Position numbers and translations under genes: made by a program
NCBI GenBank assembly: GCA_031270585.1
Contig: JAISXK010000144.1
Coordinates: 1-25,336, forward strand
DNA from: Clostridiales bacterium
Lineage (GTDB): Bacteria > Bacillota > Clostridia > Christensenellales > CAG-138
Direction of reading: 5' to 3'
Length of the DNA stretch: 25,336 bases
Shown here: one piece after another, positions 14,730-21,726 of the stretch
Layout: the number at the start of each line of letters is the position of its first letter
Position numbering within the stretch: the first letter of the stretch is position 1
Notes under the pieces: model-generated
Seen by the model: only the letters and a program-made list of their open reading frames with translations
The model's database searches: none
What the model was told of the DNA's origin: nothing

Positions 14730-14744
14730 CACGCCCCCGGCGTG
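14730..14744. terminator. Weak hairpin between convergent genes
   Basis: CACGCC-CCC-GGCGTG forms a 6-bp stem 54 bp after the hydroxylase stop, between the convergent hydroxylase and ABC exporter genes. The downstream tract (CGGCGAACGTTTT) is only weakly T-rich, so termination is uncertain. Confidence 0.25.
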
Positions 14745-14807
14745 CGGCGAACGTTTTGGATAGCATCATATTTACTGGGGGGAATATAGACGCCGTGCGG
14801 TGTGCGA

Positions 14808-16547
14808 TCATGCAAACTGGCTTTTGTAAAGCGAGGCGTACACGCCGTTTTGCTTTAGCAGCGCGTCATGCGTGCCCCGCTCTGCAATGCCCGTCTCCGT
14901 AAGGACGATGATCTCATCCGCTTTTTGCACGGTGGAAAGCCTGTGCGCGATCACAAGCGTTGTACGCCCCACACACAGCGCCTCAAACGCGTGCTGAATC
15001 TTGGCTTCGGTGATGCTATCCAGCGCCGACGTGGCCTCATCCAATATGAGAATGGGCGGATTTTTCAAGAATATGCGTGCAATGCTCACGCGCTGCTTTT
15101 GTCCGCCGGAAATCCTCACGCCCCTGTCGCCCACCATGGTGTTGTAGCCGTCTTCCATCTGCATGATCATATCGTGGATCTCCGCCTGTTTGGCGGCCCT
15201 CACGATCTCTTCGTCGGTCGCGTCAAGCCTGCCGTAGCGAATATTTTCTTTGATGGTATCCGCAAACAAAAATACATCCTGCGATACAATGCCTATATTG
15301 CTTCGAAGGCTCTCAATCGTTATATCGGGAATATTCCGCCCGTCAATAGAAATTTCACCCTCGTCAATTTCGTAAAATCTTGGTATGAGATGGCAAAGCG
15401 TCGTCTTGCCGCCGCCGGACGGTCCCACAAGCGCCAGCGTTTCGCCCGCGCGAATATGCAGATTGATATGCCTTAATAAGCTCTTTTTATCGTTGTAAGA
15501 GAAGCTTACGTTTTTAAACGCGATATCGCCTCTTACGTTTTCTATGGGTGTGGCGCCGGGGCCGTCTTCAATCTCGGGCTTTATATTTAAAATTTCCCGA
15601 AAGCGTGAAAACCCCGCCATGCCGTTTGTAAACATCTCCATAAACGTGGTCAGCTTGCGTATGGGCGCGATAAACGCGCCCACATACAGCGTAAATGTAA
15701 TCAGGCCGATATAATCAAACGCGCCGCGCATAATCAAATACCCGCCCAGCGTGATAACAGCGATGTTGAACAGCGTCATGATAAACTCCATTCCCGACAT
15801 AAACACGCCCATGGCCTTGTAATACTCCAACTTGGAGTGACGAAAAAACTCGTTCGTCTCCTCAAATTTTTCTATTTCATAATGCTCGTTTACGAATGCC
15901 TTGGCCACCCGCGCGCCGGATATGCCACTTTCAAGCCTGGCGTTAATGCCGGCTTGACGCGCCTTTACCTCTTTAGAAGCGGACATCATACGCTTGCGCT
16001 GTGCCGCCGTGAAGCATACGCCCAGCGGCAATAGCACCATCAGCAACAACGCCAGTTTGAGGTTGATGCCAAACATAATGATAAGCGCCCCCGCAATGGT
16101 GATAACGGATATAAATAAATCCTCCGGTCCGTGGTGGGCAAGTTCCGTGATATCAAAGAGATCCGTGGTAACCCGGCTCATCAGTTGGCCTGTGCGGTGG
16201 TTATCATAAAAGCGGAAGGGGAGCCTTTGCATATGCGAAAAGAGCGCCTTGCGCATGTCGGCCTCCATGCGCACACCCAGCATATGGCCGAAATAGGTGA
16301 CGATATACATCAAAAACGCGCGTAGTATATATGAGAGCAGCAACGCGCCCATGATGAGGAAAAACGGAGTGTACAGGCGCTGCGGCAGCAGGTCTTGCAT
16401 GGCCAACCGCGTAAATAAGGGGAACGACAGATCGATGAGCGAGATAAAAAGCGCGCATATTAAATCCAATATAAACATCTTCCAATGCGGGCGGTAATAG
16501 GCTAAAAAACTGCCAAGAGTGCTCATTTTCTTTTTTGCGCGTTTCAT
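14808..16547 (-). CDS. ABC exporter, fused membrane and ATPase domains (MsbA/multidrug type)
   Basis: This 579-residue half-transporter has six membrane helices in residues about 22-320 (IDLSFPLFTRLAMQDLLP between the first two), then an ATP-binding domain. It has Walker A GPSGGGKTT (375-383), Q-loop VSQDVFLF, signature ISGGQKQ (469-475), Walker B ILILDEATSALD (D503, E504) and H-loop IAHRLS (H535). Homodimers of this type pump lipids, drugs or peptides out of the cell. ATG at 16547 was chosen because GGAG lies 7 bases upstream; the frame runs 36 codons further, across the promoter. It is convergent with the fused hydroxylase and divergent from the three-subunit enzyme. Nothing links it to molybdenum or selenium, so it may be a bystander. 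Confidence 0.92.
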   Translation of the reverse strand: MKRAKKKMSTLGSFLAYYRPHWKMFILDLICALFISLIDLSFPLFTRLAMQDLLPQRLYTPFFLIMGALLLSYILRAFLMYIVTYFGHMLGVRMEADMRKALFSHMQRLPFRFYDNHRTGQLMSRVTTDLFDITELAHHGPEDLFISVITIAGALIIMFGINLKLALLLMVLLPLGVCFTAAQRKRMMSASKEVKARQAGINARLESGISGARVAKAFVNEHYEIEKFEETNEFFRHSKLEYYKAMGVFMSGMEFIMTLFNIAVITLGGYLIMRGAFDYIGLITFTLYVGAFIAPIRKLTTFMEMFTNGMAGFSRFREILNIKPEIEDGPGATPIENVRGDIAFKNVSFSYNDKKSLLRHINLHIRAGETLALVGPSGGGKTTLCHLIPRFYEIDEGEISIDGRNIPDITIESLRSNIGIVSQDVFLFADTIKENIRYGRLDATDEEIVRAAKQAEIHDMIMQMEDGYNTMVGDRGVRISGGQKQRVSIARIFLKNPPILILDEATSALDSITEAKIQHAFEALCVGRTTLVIAHRLSTVQKADEIIVLTETGIAERGTHDALLKQNGVYASLYKSQFA

Positions 16548-16581
16548 AGTCAAACTCCATGGAGCAAATAATATACGCTTC

Positions 16582-16590
16582 ATTATAGCA
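16582..16590 (-). promoter_or_regulatory. Extended -10 promoter of the ABC exporter
   Basis: On the minus strand TG-C-TATAAT occurs at 16590-16582, about 35 bp before the start codon. No good -35 box lies 17 bp upstream, consistent with an extended -10 promoter. It confirms that the upstream extension of the exporter frame is not coding. Confidence 0.5.
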
Positions 16591-16629
16591 TAGAAACGCA
16601 GTGGATAGGATATAACAGCGCGTATATAC

Positions 16630-16710
16630 AGGGCGACAGCATTTAAAGCCCACATACTACTAAATTTAAAAAAACAGTGTTTAAGGCGGCTTTAAACATC
16701 TTCTTTTGAA
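16630..16710 (+). repeat. Interspersed 81-bp repeat, copy B
   Basis: It matches 9696-9776 without gaps, about 86% identical by hand count and in the same orientation. The block CCGACTTTTACAG follows at 16735-16747, with 24 bp between, against 60 bp in copy A. No transposase frame follows here, so this is either a solo element end or a small non-autonomous element. It lies upstream of the hydroxylase operon and 40 bp beyond the exporter promoter. Confidence 0.8.
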
Positions 16711-16832
16711 CGTTGGTTTTTCTATCAACCGGTTCCGACTTTTACAGTCAGGATAGAGTAGCATCGAGAAAAGCATTTAAGAGACGCGATTTTAGCGATT
16801 GTTAAAATTTTATAAATCTTATAAAGACATTT

Positions 16833-16857
16833 TCAAATCGCTATGAAAGCGAATTGA
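16833..16857. promoter_or_regulatory. 25-bp imperfect palindrome at the -35 region of the hydroxylase operon
   Basis: TCAAATCGCT and AGCGAATTGA form 10-bp inverted arms with one mismatch around ATGAA. It ends 5 bp before the extended -10 and occupies the -35 position, which lacks a TTGACA-like box. That layout suits an activator or repressor dimer. The ligand and protein are unknown. Confidence 0.45.
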
Positions 16858-16861
16858 GAAG

Positions 16862-16870
16862 TGCTATAAT
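16862..16870 (+). promoter_or_regulatory. Extended -10 promoter of the three-subunit hydroxylase operon
   Basis: TG-C-TATAAT is a perfect extended -10. Start of transcription would be near 16877, giving a U-rich leader of about 57 nt that ends in GGAGGTG before the ATG at 16934. Confidence 0.6.
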
Positions 16871-16933
16871 GTACATATACCTAAATTTTTTTTAGCTCAC
16901 ATAACTGATTTTTTTGCCGGAGGTGCTTGCGCC

Positions 16934-19231
16934 ATGCATGTTGGTCAAAGCCTTCCCCGTGTGGATGCATATGACAAGGTGACCGGCCGTGCCAAATATA
17001 CCGACGACCTGGTGGATAAAAGCGCCCTGATCGCTAAAGTGCTGCACGCGCAGATAGCCCATGGCCTTGTAATCAAAATGGATATCGGCGAAGCGTTGCG
17101 GGTGCCGGGTGTTGTAAAGATCGTTACCTGTTTTGATGTGCCGGATATCCTCTTCTCCACAGCGGGGCATCCGTGGTCTACCGATATAAGCCACCAGGAC
17201 GTGGCGGATAGAATGCTGTTAAACCGGCGCGTGCGGCTCTATGGCGACGACATTGCCGCCGTGGTGGCCGAAGACGAAATTGCTGCAAGCAGTGCGCTGC
17301 GCGCCATCCGGGTGGAATATGAAGAATACCCGCATGTGTTGAACCCTATAGAAGCCATGGCACCGGGCGCGCCGCAGCTACATGATGCGTTTTTAAACAA
17401 CATATTAAAGCAAACGAGCGCCGGGCGCGGCGACTTTGAGGCCGCCATACAAGAACCCGGGCTTATCAGGATTGAAGGCGAGTACGAAACGCCCATGGTG
17501 CAGCACAGTCATCTGGAGCTTCCCGTATCCTACGCGTATATTGAAAGCGGACGCATAGTGATTGTAAGTTCCACGCAAATACCGCATATCGTGCGCCGGG
17601 TGGTAGGGCAGGCGCTGGGCATGCCCTGGGGCAAGGTACGCGTCATCAAGCCCTATATCGGCGGCGGTTTTGGTAACAAGCAGGATGTATTATACGAGCC
17701 GCTTAACGCGTACCTCTGCCAGCAGGTGGGCGGCCGGCTGGTAAAATTGGAAATATCGCGCGAAGAGACTTTTTTCGCCACACGCGTGCGCCACGCCGAT
17801 AAAATACGCCTTGTAAGCTATGTGCGGCCCAACGGCCGTATAGTGGCGCGAAGCTGCGATGTTTACGCCAACCAGGGCGCTTACGCCTCGCACGGGCATA
17901 GCGTAACGGGCAAAACCATGACGGCGTTTCGCCAGCTCTACCATGAAGAAAAAGCTCACAGGGTGACCGGCCACACGGTATACACAAACACGCCGGCGGC
18001 TGGCGCCATGCGCGGCTATGGCGTGCCGCAGGCCATGTTCGCTGTAGAAAGCCATGCCGAAGATATTGCTGCCGCGCTCAATCTCGACAGCTTAACGTTT
18101 CGGCGCATGAACATGATGCCCGTGGGCTTTACGGATGATTTCAGCAAAAACGTAAATTATTACGACAGTCTCAACCAATGCATCGAAAAGGGCCGCGCCT
18201 GTATCGATTATGATCGCAAGCGCAAACTCTACCAAAACCAAACGGGGCCGGTGCGCCGGGGTGTGGGCATGTCGCTATTGTGGTATAACACCGCCGTGTG
18301 GCCCATTTCCTTAGAGGCATCCTCCTGCAGAATGGTACTCAACCAGGATGGCTCCGTGCAGGTGCAGTTGGGAGAAACCGAGATTGGCCAAGGCGCCGAC
18401 ACCGCCTTTGCGCAGATGACGGCGGATGTGCTGGGCATACCCTTCCATGATGTGCATATGATCAGCACGCAGGATACCGACATCACCCCTTACGGCACGG
18501 GGGCGTATGCGTCGCGGCAAACGTATGTGGGCGGCATGTCCATACGGCAAACCGCCAATATGCTCAAGGAAAAAATCATCAGCTACGCGCACGAGTTGAC
18601 GCGCATGCAAATCTACGATCTGGATATACAAAACGCCAGCATCATACACAGGCCCACCGGCAACGCGCTTTTATCGCTGGGGGAGCTTGCCACTGAGGCG
18701 CTTTACAGCCTCAGCCATTCCGAACATTTTTCCGCCGAAGCAACCTACCAATGCAAAACCAACGCCTACAGCCTTGGCTGCGCCTTTGCCGAGGTAGAGG
18801 TCGACATCCCTCTGTGCAAGATAACGCTACTCAATATAGTCAACGCGCACGACTGCGGGCGACTCGTCAATCCCCAGCTTGCAGCGGCGCAGGTTCACGG
18901 CGGCATGAGCATGGGCATAGGCTACGGCCTTTCTGAACGGATGCTCTTCGACGAAAAGACGGGCCGGCTCTTAAACGATAATTTTTTGGATTATAAACTT
19001 TCCACCGTGCTTGATCACCCGCGTCTTGAGACGCGGTTTGTGGAGAATTACGAGCCCACCAGCGCGTTTGGCACCAAGGCGCTTGGCGAACCTCCGGCTG
19101 TGCCCGTAGCGCCCGCCATACGCAACGCCGTGCTGCACGCAACGGGTGTGGCCATCAACAGGGCGCCGCTCAACCCACATGAACTCTTCACCGCGTTTGT
19201 TTCGGCGGGACTGATACCAACCGAAAAGTGA
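16934..19231 (+). CDS. xdhA: Xanthine dehydrogenase-type hydroxylase, molybdopterin-binding subunit
   Basis: This 765-residue protein begins with the Ald_Xan_dh_C hammerhead region (VGQSLPRVDAYDKVTGRAKYTDD) and continues with the molybdopterin-binding domains. Motifs are GGGFGNKQD (cofactor loop), PAAGAMRGYGVPQ with R360 at the catalytic Arg position, QLGETEIGQGADT, and ALGEPP with E719 at the catalytic Glu position. HSHLE stands where xanthine oxidases have an active-site Glu. It hydroxylates a heterocycle or aldehyde at a Mo centre and passes electrons to the Fe-S and FAD subunits. ATG at 16934 has GGAGGTG 8 bases upstream. It is the first gene of a Mo-FAD-FeS operon, the xdhABC order. Exact substrate unknown; purines are likely given the context. 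Confidence 0.9.
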   Translation: MHVGQSLPRVDAYDKVTGRAKYTDDLVDKSALIAKVLHAQIAHGLVIKMDIGEALRVPGVVKIVTCFDVPDILFSTAGHPWSTDISHQDVADRMLLNRRVRLYGDDIAAVVAEDEIAASSALRAIRVEYEEYPHVLNPIEAMAPGAPQLHDAFLNNILKQTSAGRGDFEAAIQEPGLIRIEGEYETPMVQHSHLELPVSYAYIESGRIVIVSSTQIPHIVRRVVGQALGMPWGKVRVIKPYIGGGFGNKQDVLYEPLNAYLCQQVGGRLVKLEISREETFFATRVRHADKIRLVSYVRPNGRIVARSCDVYANQGAYASHGHSVTGKTMTAFRQLYHEEKAHRVTGHTVYTNTPAAGAMRGYGVPQAMFAVESHAEDIAAALNLDSLTFRRMNMMPVGFTDDFSKNVNYYDSLNQCIEKGRACIDYDRKRKLYQNQTGPVRRGVGMSLLWYNTAVWPISLEASSCRMVLNQDGSVQVQLGETEIGQGADTAFAQMTADVLGIPFHDVHMISTQDTDITPYGTGAYASRQTYVGGMSIRQTANMLKEKIISYAHELTRMQIYDLDIQNASIIHRPTGNALLSLGELATEALYSLSHSEHFSAEATYQCKTNAYSLGCAFAEVEVDIPLCKITLLNIVNAHDCGRLVNPQLAAAQVHGGMSMGIGYGLSERMLFDEKTGRLLNDNFLDYKLSTVLDHPRLETRFVENYEPTSAFGTKALGEPPAVPVAPAIRNAVLHATGVAINRAPLNPHELFTAFVSAGLIPTEK

Positions 19232-19241
19232 GGTGACGCGT

Positions 19242-20129
19242 ATGTATAATATGGGGGCTTATTACGAAGCGACATCGGTGGCGCACGCCATATCCTTGCT
19301 GCAGCGGCACAGCGGGCCCACCACAAAAATCGTGGCGGGCGGCAGCGATGTGCTCATACAGATGCGCGAGGGCAAACTGGCGGGGTATACGCTTGTCAGC
19401 ATACAGCGGCTTGACGAACTGCGCGGCGTATATATGGATGACGACGAAACGCTTCGCATACTGCCCGTGACCAGTTTTTCGCATATCACAAAACACCCGC
19501 TTATCAAAGAATACATCAACGTGCTGGGCTATGCGGTGGATCAGATAGGGAGCCCGCAGATACGCAACATTGGCACCATCGGCGGCAACATATGCAACGG
19601 CGTTACATCCGCAGATTCGGCGTCAACCCTGCTGGCGTATGACGCCGTAGTGGAAATAACCGGCCCTGCCGGCGTGCGGCGGCTGCCCATTACGGATTTT
19701 TATATCAAGGCCGGCGTTGTGGCGCTCATGCCCGATGAAGTGCTCACCGCCATACTGATACCCAAAGAAAGCTACGAAAACACGCACGGCCACTACATCA
19801 AATACGCCATGCGCAACGCCATGGATATAGCGACACTGGGTTGCTCACTAAACGTGCGGCTCTCGCCCGATAAACGCGCTGTGGAACGCGTGCGCGTAGG
19901 ATATGGGGTGGCGGGGCCGGTACCCATGCGCGCAAAAAACGCCGAGGAAGCGGGAAACGGCAGACCGGCCAGTATGGATACCGTAAACCGGGCCGCAAAG
20001 GCCGCTCTTTTAGATGTAAATCCACGCGATAGCTGGCGCGCCAGCAAGGCGCTACGGCTGCATCTGGCGGAAGAGCTGTGCCGCCGCGCGTTTACAATGG
20101 CCATCACCCGTGCGGGAGGCAGCTTATGA
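19242..20129 (+). CDS. xdhB: Xanthine dehydrogenase-type hydroxylase, FAD-binding subunit
   Basis: The 295-residue FAD_binding_5 subunit carries the two FAD motifs KIVAGGSDVLIQM (about residue 32) and QIRNIGTIGGNICNG (about 105), followed by ADSASTLLAYDA, then a CO dehydrogenase flavoprotein C-terminal domain (YAMRNAMDIATLGC onward). It takes electrons from the Fe-S subunit and gives them to NAD or another acceptor. ATG at 19242 was chosen because AGGTG is 6 bases upstream; a GTG three codons earlier is possible. The gene starts 10 bp after the Mo-subunit stop and overlaps the Fe-S subunit start by 4 bases (ATGA), implying coupled translation. Confidence 0.92.
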   Translation: MYNMGAYYEATSVAHAISLLQRHSGPTTKIVAGGSDVLIQMREGKLAGYTLVSIQRLDELRGVYMDDDETLRILPVTSFSHITKHPLIKEYINVLGYAVDQIGSPQIRNIGTIGGNICNGVTSADSASTLLAYDAVVEITGPAGVRRLPITDFYIKAGVVALMPDEVLTAILIPKESYENTHGHYIKYAMRNAMDIATLGCSLNVRLSPDKRAVERVRVGYGVAGPVPMRAKNAEEAGNGRPASMDTVNRAAKAALLDVNPRDSWRASKALRLHLAEELCRRAFTMAITRAGGSL

Positions 20130-20647
20130 TACAAAGAAAATTGATAACATGCACCATCAACGGCAATAAGATCCAAACCATGGTGGATGTGCGCGCGTCC
20201 CTCACGGATATGCTGCGCAACGACTACCGCCTTACCAGTGTGAAAAAGGGCTGCGAGGTGGGCGAGTGCGGCGCGTGCAACGTCATGATCGACGGGGAGT
20301 GCTTTAATTCCTGCATTTACCTGGCCGTATGGGCCGATAGCAAACATATACGCACGGTAGAAAGCTTGCTGGGATCCGCAGGCGAGTTGCACCCTATACA
20401 ACAGGCGTTTGTGGATGAGGGCGCCGTACAATGCGGGTATTGCACGCCCGGCTTTATCATGACCGCCCTTGAAATTGTACAAAGCGGCCGGCAATATACG
20501 CGCGATGAGTTAAAAAAGCTTTTATCCGGCCATCTGTGCCGATGCACCGGGTATGAGAATATCGTTAACGCCGTGGAAAAGGCGATGAAGGGCACTGCGC
20601 AAAGTATTCCTGAAACAATCTCTCGGCATCGGCCTGCAACGCGTTAA
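20126..20647 (+). CDS. xdhC: Xanthine dehydrogenase-type hydroxylase, [2Fe-2S] subunit
   Basis: The 173-residue subunit has two [2Fe-2S] clusters: C43, C48, C51 and C63 (GCEVGECGACNV) and C103, C106, C138 and C140 (CGYCTPGF, CRCTGYENI). These clusters form the electron wire between Mo and FAD. ATG at 20126 overlaps the FAD-subunit stop and has GGGAGG 6 bases upstream; an upstream frame extension to 20078 lies inside the FAD gene and is rejected. The last 20 or so residues (after AMKGTAQ) lie beyond the conserved domain and inside an 83-bp tail-to-tail overlap with the ModE-like gene. Confidence 0.93.
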   Translation: MIQRKLITCTINGNKIQTMVDVRASLTDMLRNDYRLTSVKKGCEVGECGACNVMIDGECFNSCIYLAVWADSKHIRTVESLLGSAGELHPIQQAFVDEGAVQCGYCTPGFIMTALEIVQSGRQYTRDELKKLLSGHLCRCTGYENIVNAVEKAMKGTAQSIPETISRHRPATR

Positions 20648-20939
20648 CGTATGCCTGATAAGCGCTGAATAGAGCCTCGCCCTCGTCCGTTAATATGGCG
20701 CCGCCGCCGTTTTTGCCGCCTGTGGTGCTAACGAGTATGGGGTAACCCAGCGCCTGCTCCATTTCATGCGCTATGCGCCAGGCCTTTGAGTATGCCATAT
20801 TCATGCTGGCGGCAGCTGCGCGCAACGAGCCTTTTTCGCGCACGCGCCGCAAAAGCTCGGCAATACCAGGGCCGAAGCTTTTTTCGTTATCGCAGAACAG
20901 CCGGACGCTCAGCACGGGGCGCAACGTATAATCCCTCAT
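20565..20939 (-). CDS. ModE-like winged-helix regulator, DNA-binding domain only
   Basis: This 124-residue protein starts MRDYTLRPVLSVRL and contains the LysR/ModE-type winged helix: GIAELLRRVREKGSLRAAAASMNMAYSKAWRIAHEMEQALG, then the wing ending GGKNGGGAILTDEG and a C-terminal helix. ModE uses this domain to bind DNA, but the molybdate-binding Mop/TOBE domains are absent here, so sensing must differ or need a partner. ATG at 20939 lies only 7 bp downstream of a good -10 box and has no real Shine-Dalgarno, pointing to a leaderless mRNA. The open frame continues upstream to 21479, but that part lies antisense to yqeC and upstream of the promoter. It likely regulates itself, yqeC and perhaps the hydroxylases. 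Confidence 0.85.
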   Translation of the reverse strand: MRDYTLRPVLSVRLFCDNEKSFGPGIAELLRRVREKGSLRAAAASMNMAYSKAWRIAHEMEQALGYPILVSTTGGKNGGGAILTDEGEALFSAYQAYVNALQADAERLFQEYFAQCPSSPFPRR

Positions 20940-20945
20940 ATTCCC

Positions 20946-20974
20946 ATTATAACGATACTTTATCAACTTGACAA
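20946..20974 (-). promoter_or_regulatory. Promoter of the ModE-like gene
   Basis: TTGTCA (20974-20969) and TATAAT (20951-20946) on the minus strand are exactly 17 bp apart. The predicted start of transcription, 6-7 bases after the -10, falls at about the A of the ATG at 20939. Confidence 0.7.
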
Positions 20975-21013
20975 GCCTGTTCGCCGGTGCTATCCTCAAA
21001 AAAGAATAACGAT
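20949..21013. promoter_or_regulatory. Two ATAACGAT motifs flanking the divergent promoters
   Basis: ATAACGAT occurs at 20949-20956, overlapping the -10 of the ModE-like gene, and again at 21006-21013, at the expected start region of the yqeC transcript, in the same orientation. As I recall it, the E. coli ModE site consists of inverted arms ending in ATAACGAT, so these look like half-sites for the adjacent ModE-like protein. Direct rather than inverted spacing is unusual. Confidence 0.4.
20968..20996 (+). promoter_or_regulatory. Promoter of the yqeC-yqeB-selD operon
   Basis: A perfect TTGACA (20968-20973) and TATCCT (20991-20996) are exactly 17 bp apart, with yqeC starting about 50 bp downstream. 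Its -35 box shares five bases with the -35 box of the opposite-strand promoter. Confidence 0.7.
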
Positions 21014-21048
21014 TTTTTAGTAACCAACTGCAAATGAGGATGCGGCGT

Positions 21049-21726
21049 ATGCGCGCGATAGATGCGTTGGGTATACCCACAGGTGTAACGGCAGTGATCG
21101 GCGGCGGCGGCAAAACGACGCTCATCCGCGTGCTCGCTAAAGAGCTTTGTGAAAAAGATCGCGTAATCATTGTCTCCACCGCTAAAATTTGGCCGCCCGA
21201 TTGGGTGCAAACGCTGTATACGCCCGGCGAGAAAGCGCTTGCGGCGCATATGCTGTCGCACGGCGTCGCCTGTGTGGGCGACACGTGCGAGAAGGGCAAA
21301 CTGACGCTTGATAAAACGCCGCTTTCCATGCTTTTGAGGCATGCGGCGTATGTGCTGGTGGAAGCGGACGGCTCAAAGGGCCTGCCGCTCAAGGCGCACG
21401 CGGCGTTTGAGCCCGTGATACCGCCCGAAACAAGGCGTACCATACTGGTGCTGGGGCTTGACGGTATCGGCCGGCCCATTCGCGAGGCGGCGCACAGGCC
21501 GGTGCTTTACGCGGGGCTGCTCCATACGGATACGGCGCATGCCGTTTCGCCGGAAGACGCCGCAGCGGTAATCGAGCTGGAAGGCTATGGCGACATGGTG
21601 TTTTTAAACAAGGCGGAAGGGGATGCCCGTGAAGCTGCGGCAAAGCAAATCGCCGCGCGCCTTACACGGTTCGCCGCTATGGGTAGCCTATATACGCGGG
21701 GAGAAGAAATATGCTTGTTGTCATAA
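21049..21726 (+). CDS. yqeC: Selenium-dependent hydroxylase accessory protein YqeC
   Basis: This 225-residue protein has an N-terminal P-loop GGGGKTT (18-24) and the family segments VIIVSTAKIWPP, YVLVEADGSKGLPLKAH and FEPVIPP. YqeC is known from comparative genomics as a partner of selenium-dependent molybdenum hydroxylases; a nucleotide-dependent step in placing selenium or cofactor is supposed, not proven. ATG at 21049 was preferred because GAGG lies 8 bases before it; ATGs at 21034 and 21040 are in frame, and the Shine-Dalgarno overlaps them. It is first in an operon with yqeB, which it overlaps by 16 bases, and selD. Confidence 0.88.
   Translation: MRAIDALGIPTGVTAVIGGGGKTTLIRVLAKELCEKDRVIIVSTAKIWPPDWVQTLYTPGEKALAAHMLSHGVACVGDTCEKGKLTLDKTPLSMLLRHAAYVLVEADGSKGLPLKAHAAFEPVIPPETRRTILVLGLDGIGRPIREAAHRPVLYAGLLHTDTAHAVSPEDAAAVIELEGYGDMVFLNKAEGDAREAAAKQIAARLTRFAAMGSLYTRGEEICLLS

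Larger units (their letters stand above)
16548..16933. other. Intergenic region between the ABC exporter and the three-subunit hydroxylase
   Basis: These 386 bp carry no gene. They hold the exporter promoter (16582-16590), repeat copy B (16630-16710) with its shared trailing block (16735-16747), then AT-rich DNA with a 25-bp imperfect palindrome (16833-16857) and an extended -10 (16862-16870) serving the hydroxylase operon. Confidence 0.65.

Noticed and set aside
20940..21479. N-terminal extension of the ModE-like frame
   Set aside because: The upstream 180 codons are antisense to yqeC, cross the promoter pair, and encode no recognisable domain; homology begins at MRDYTL.
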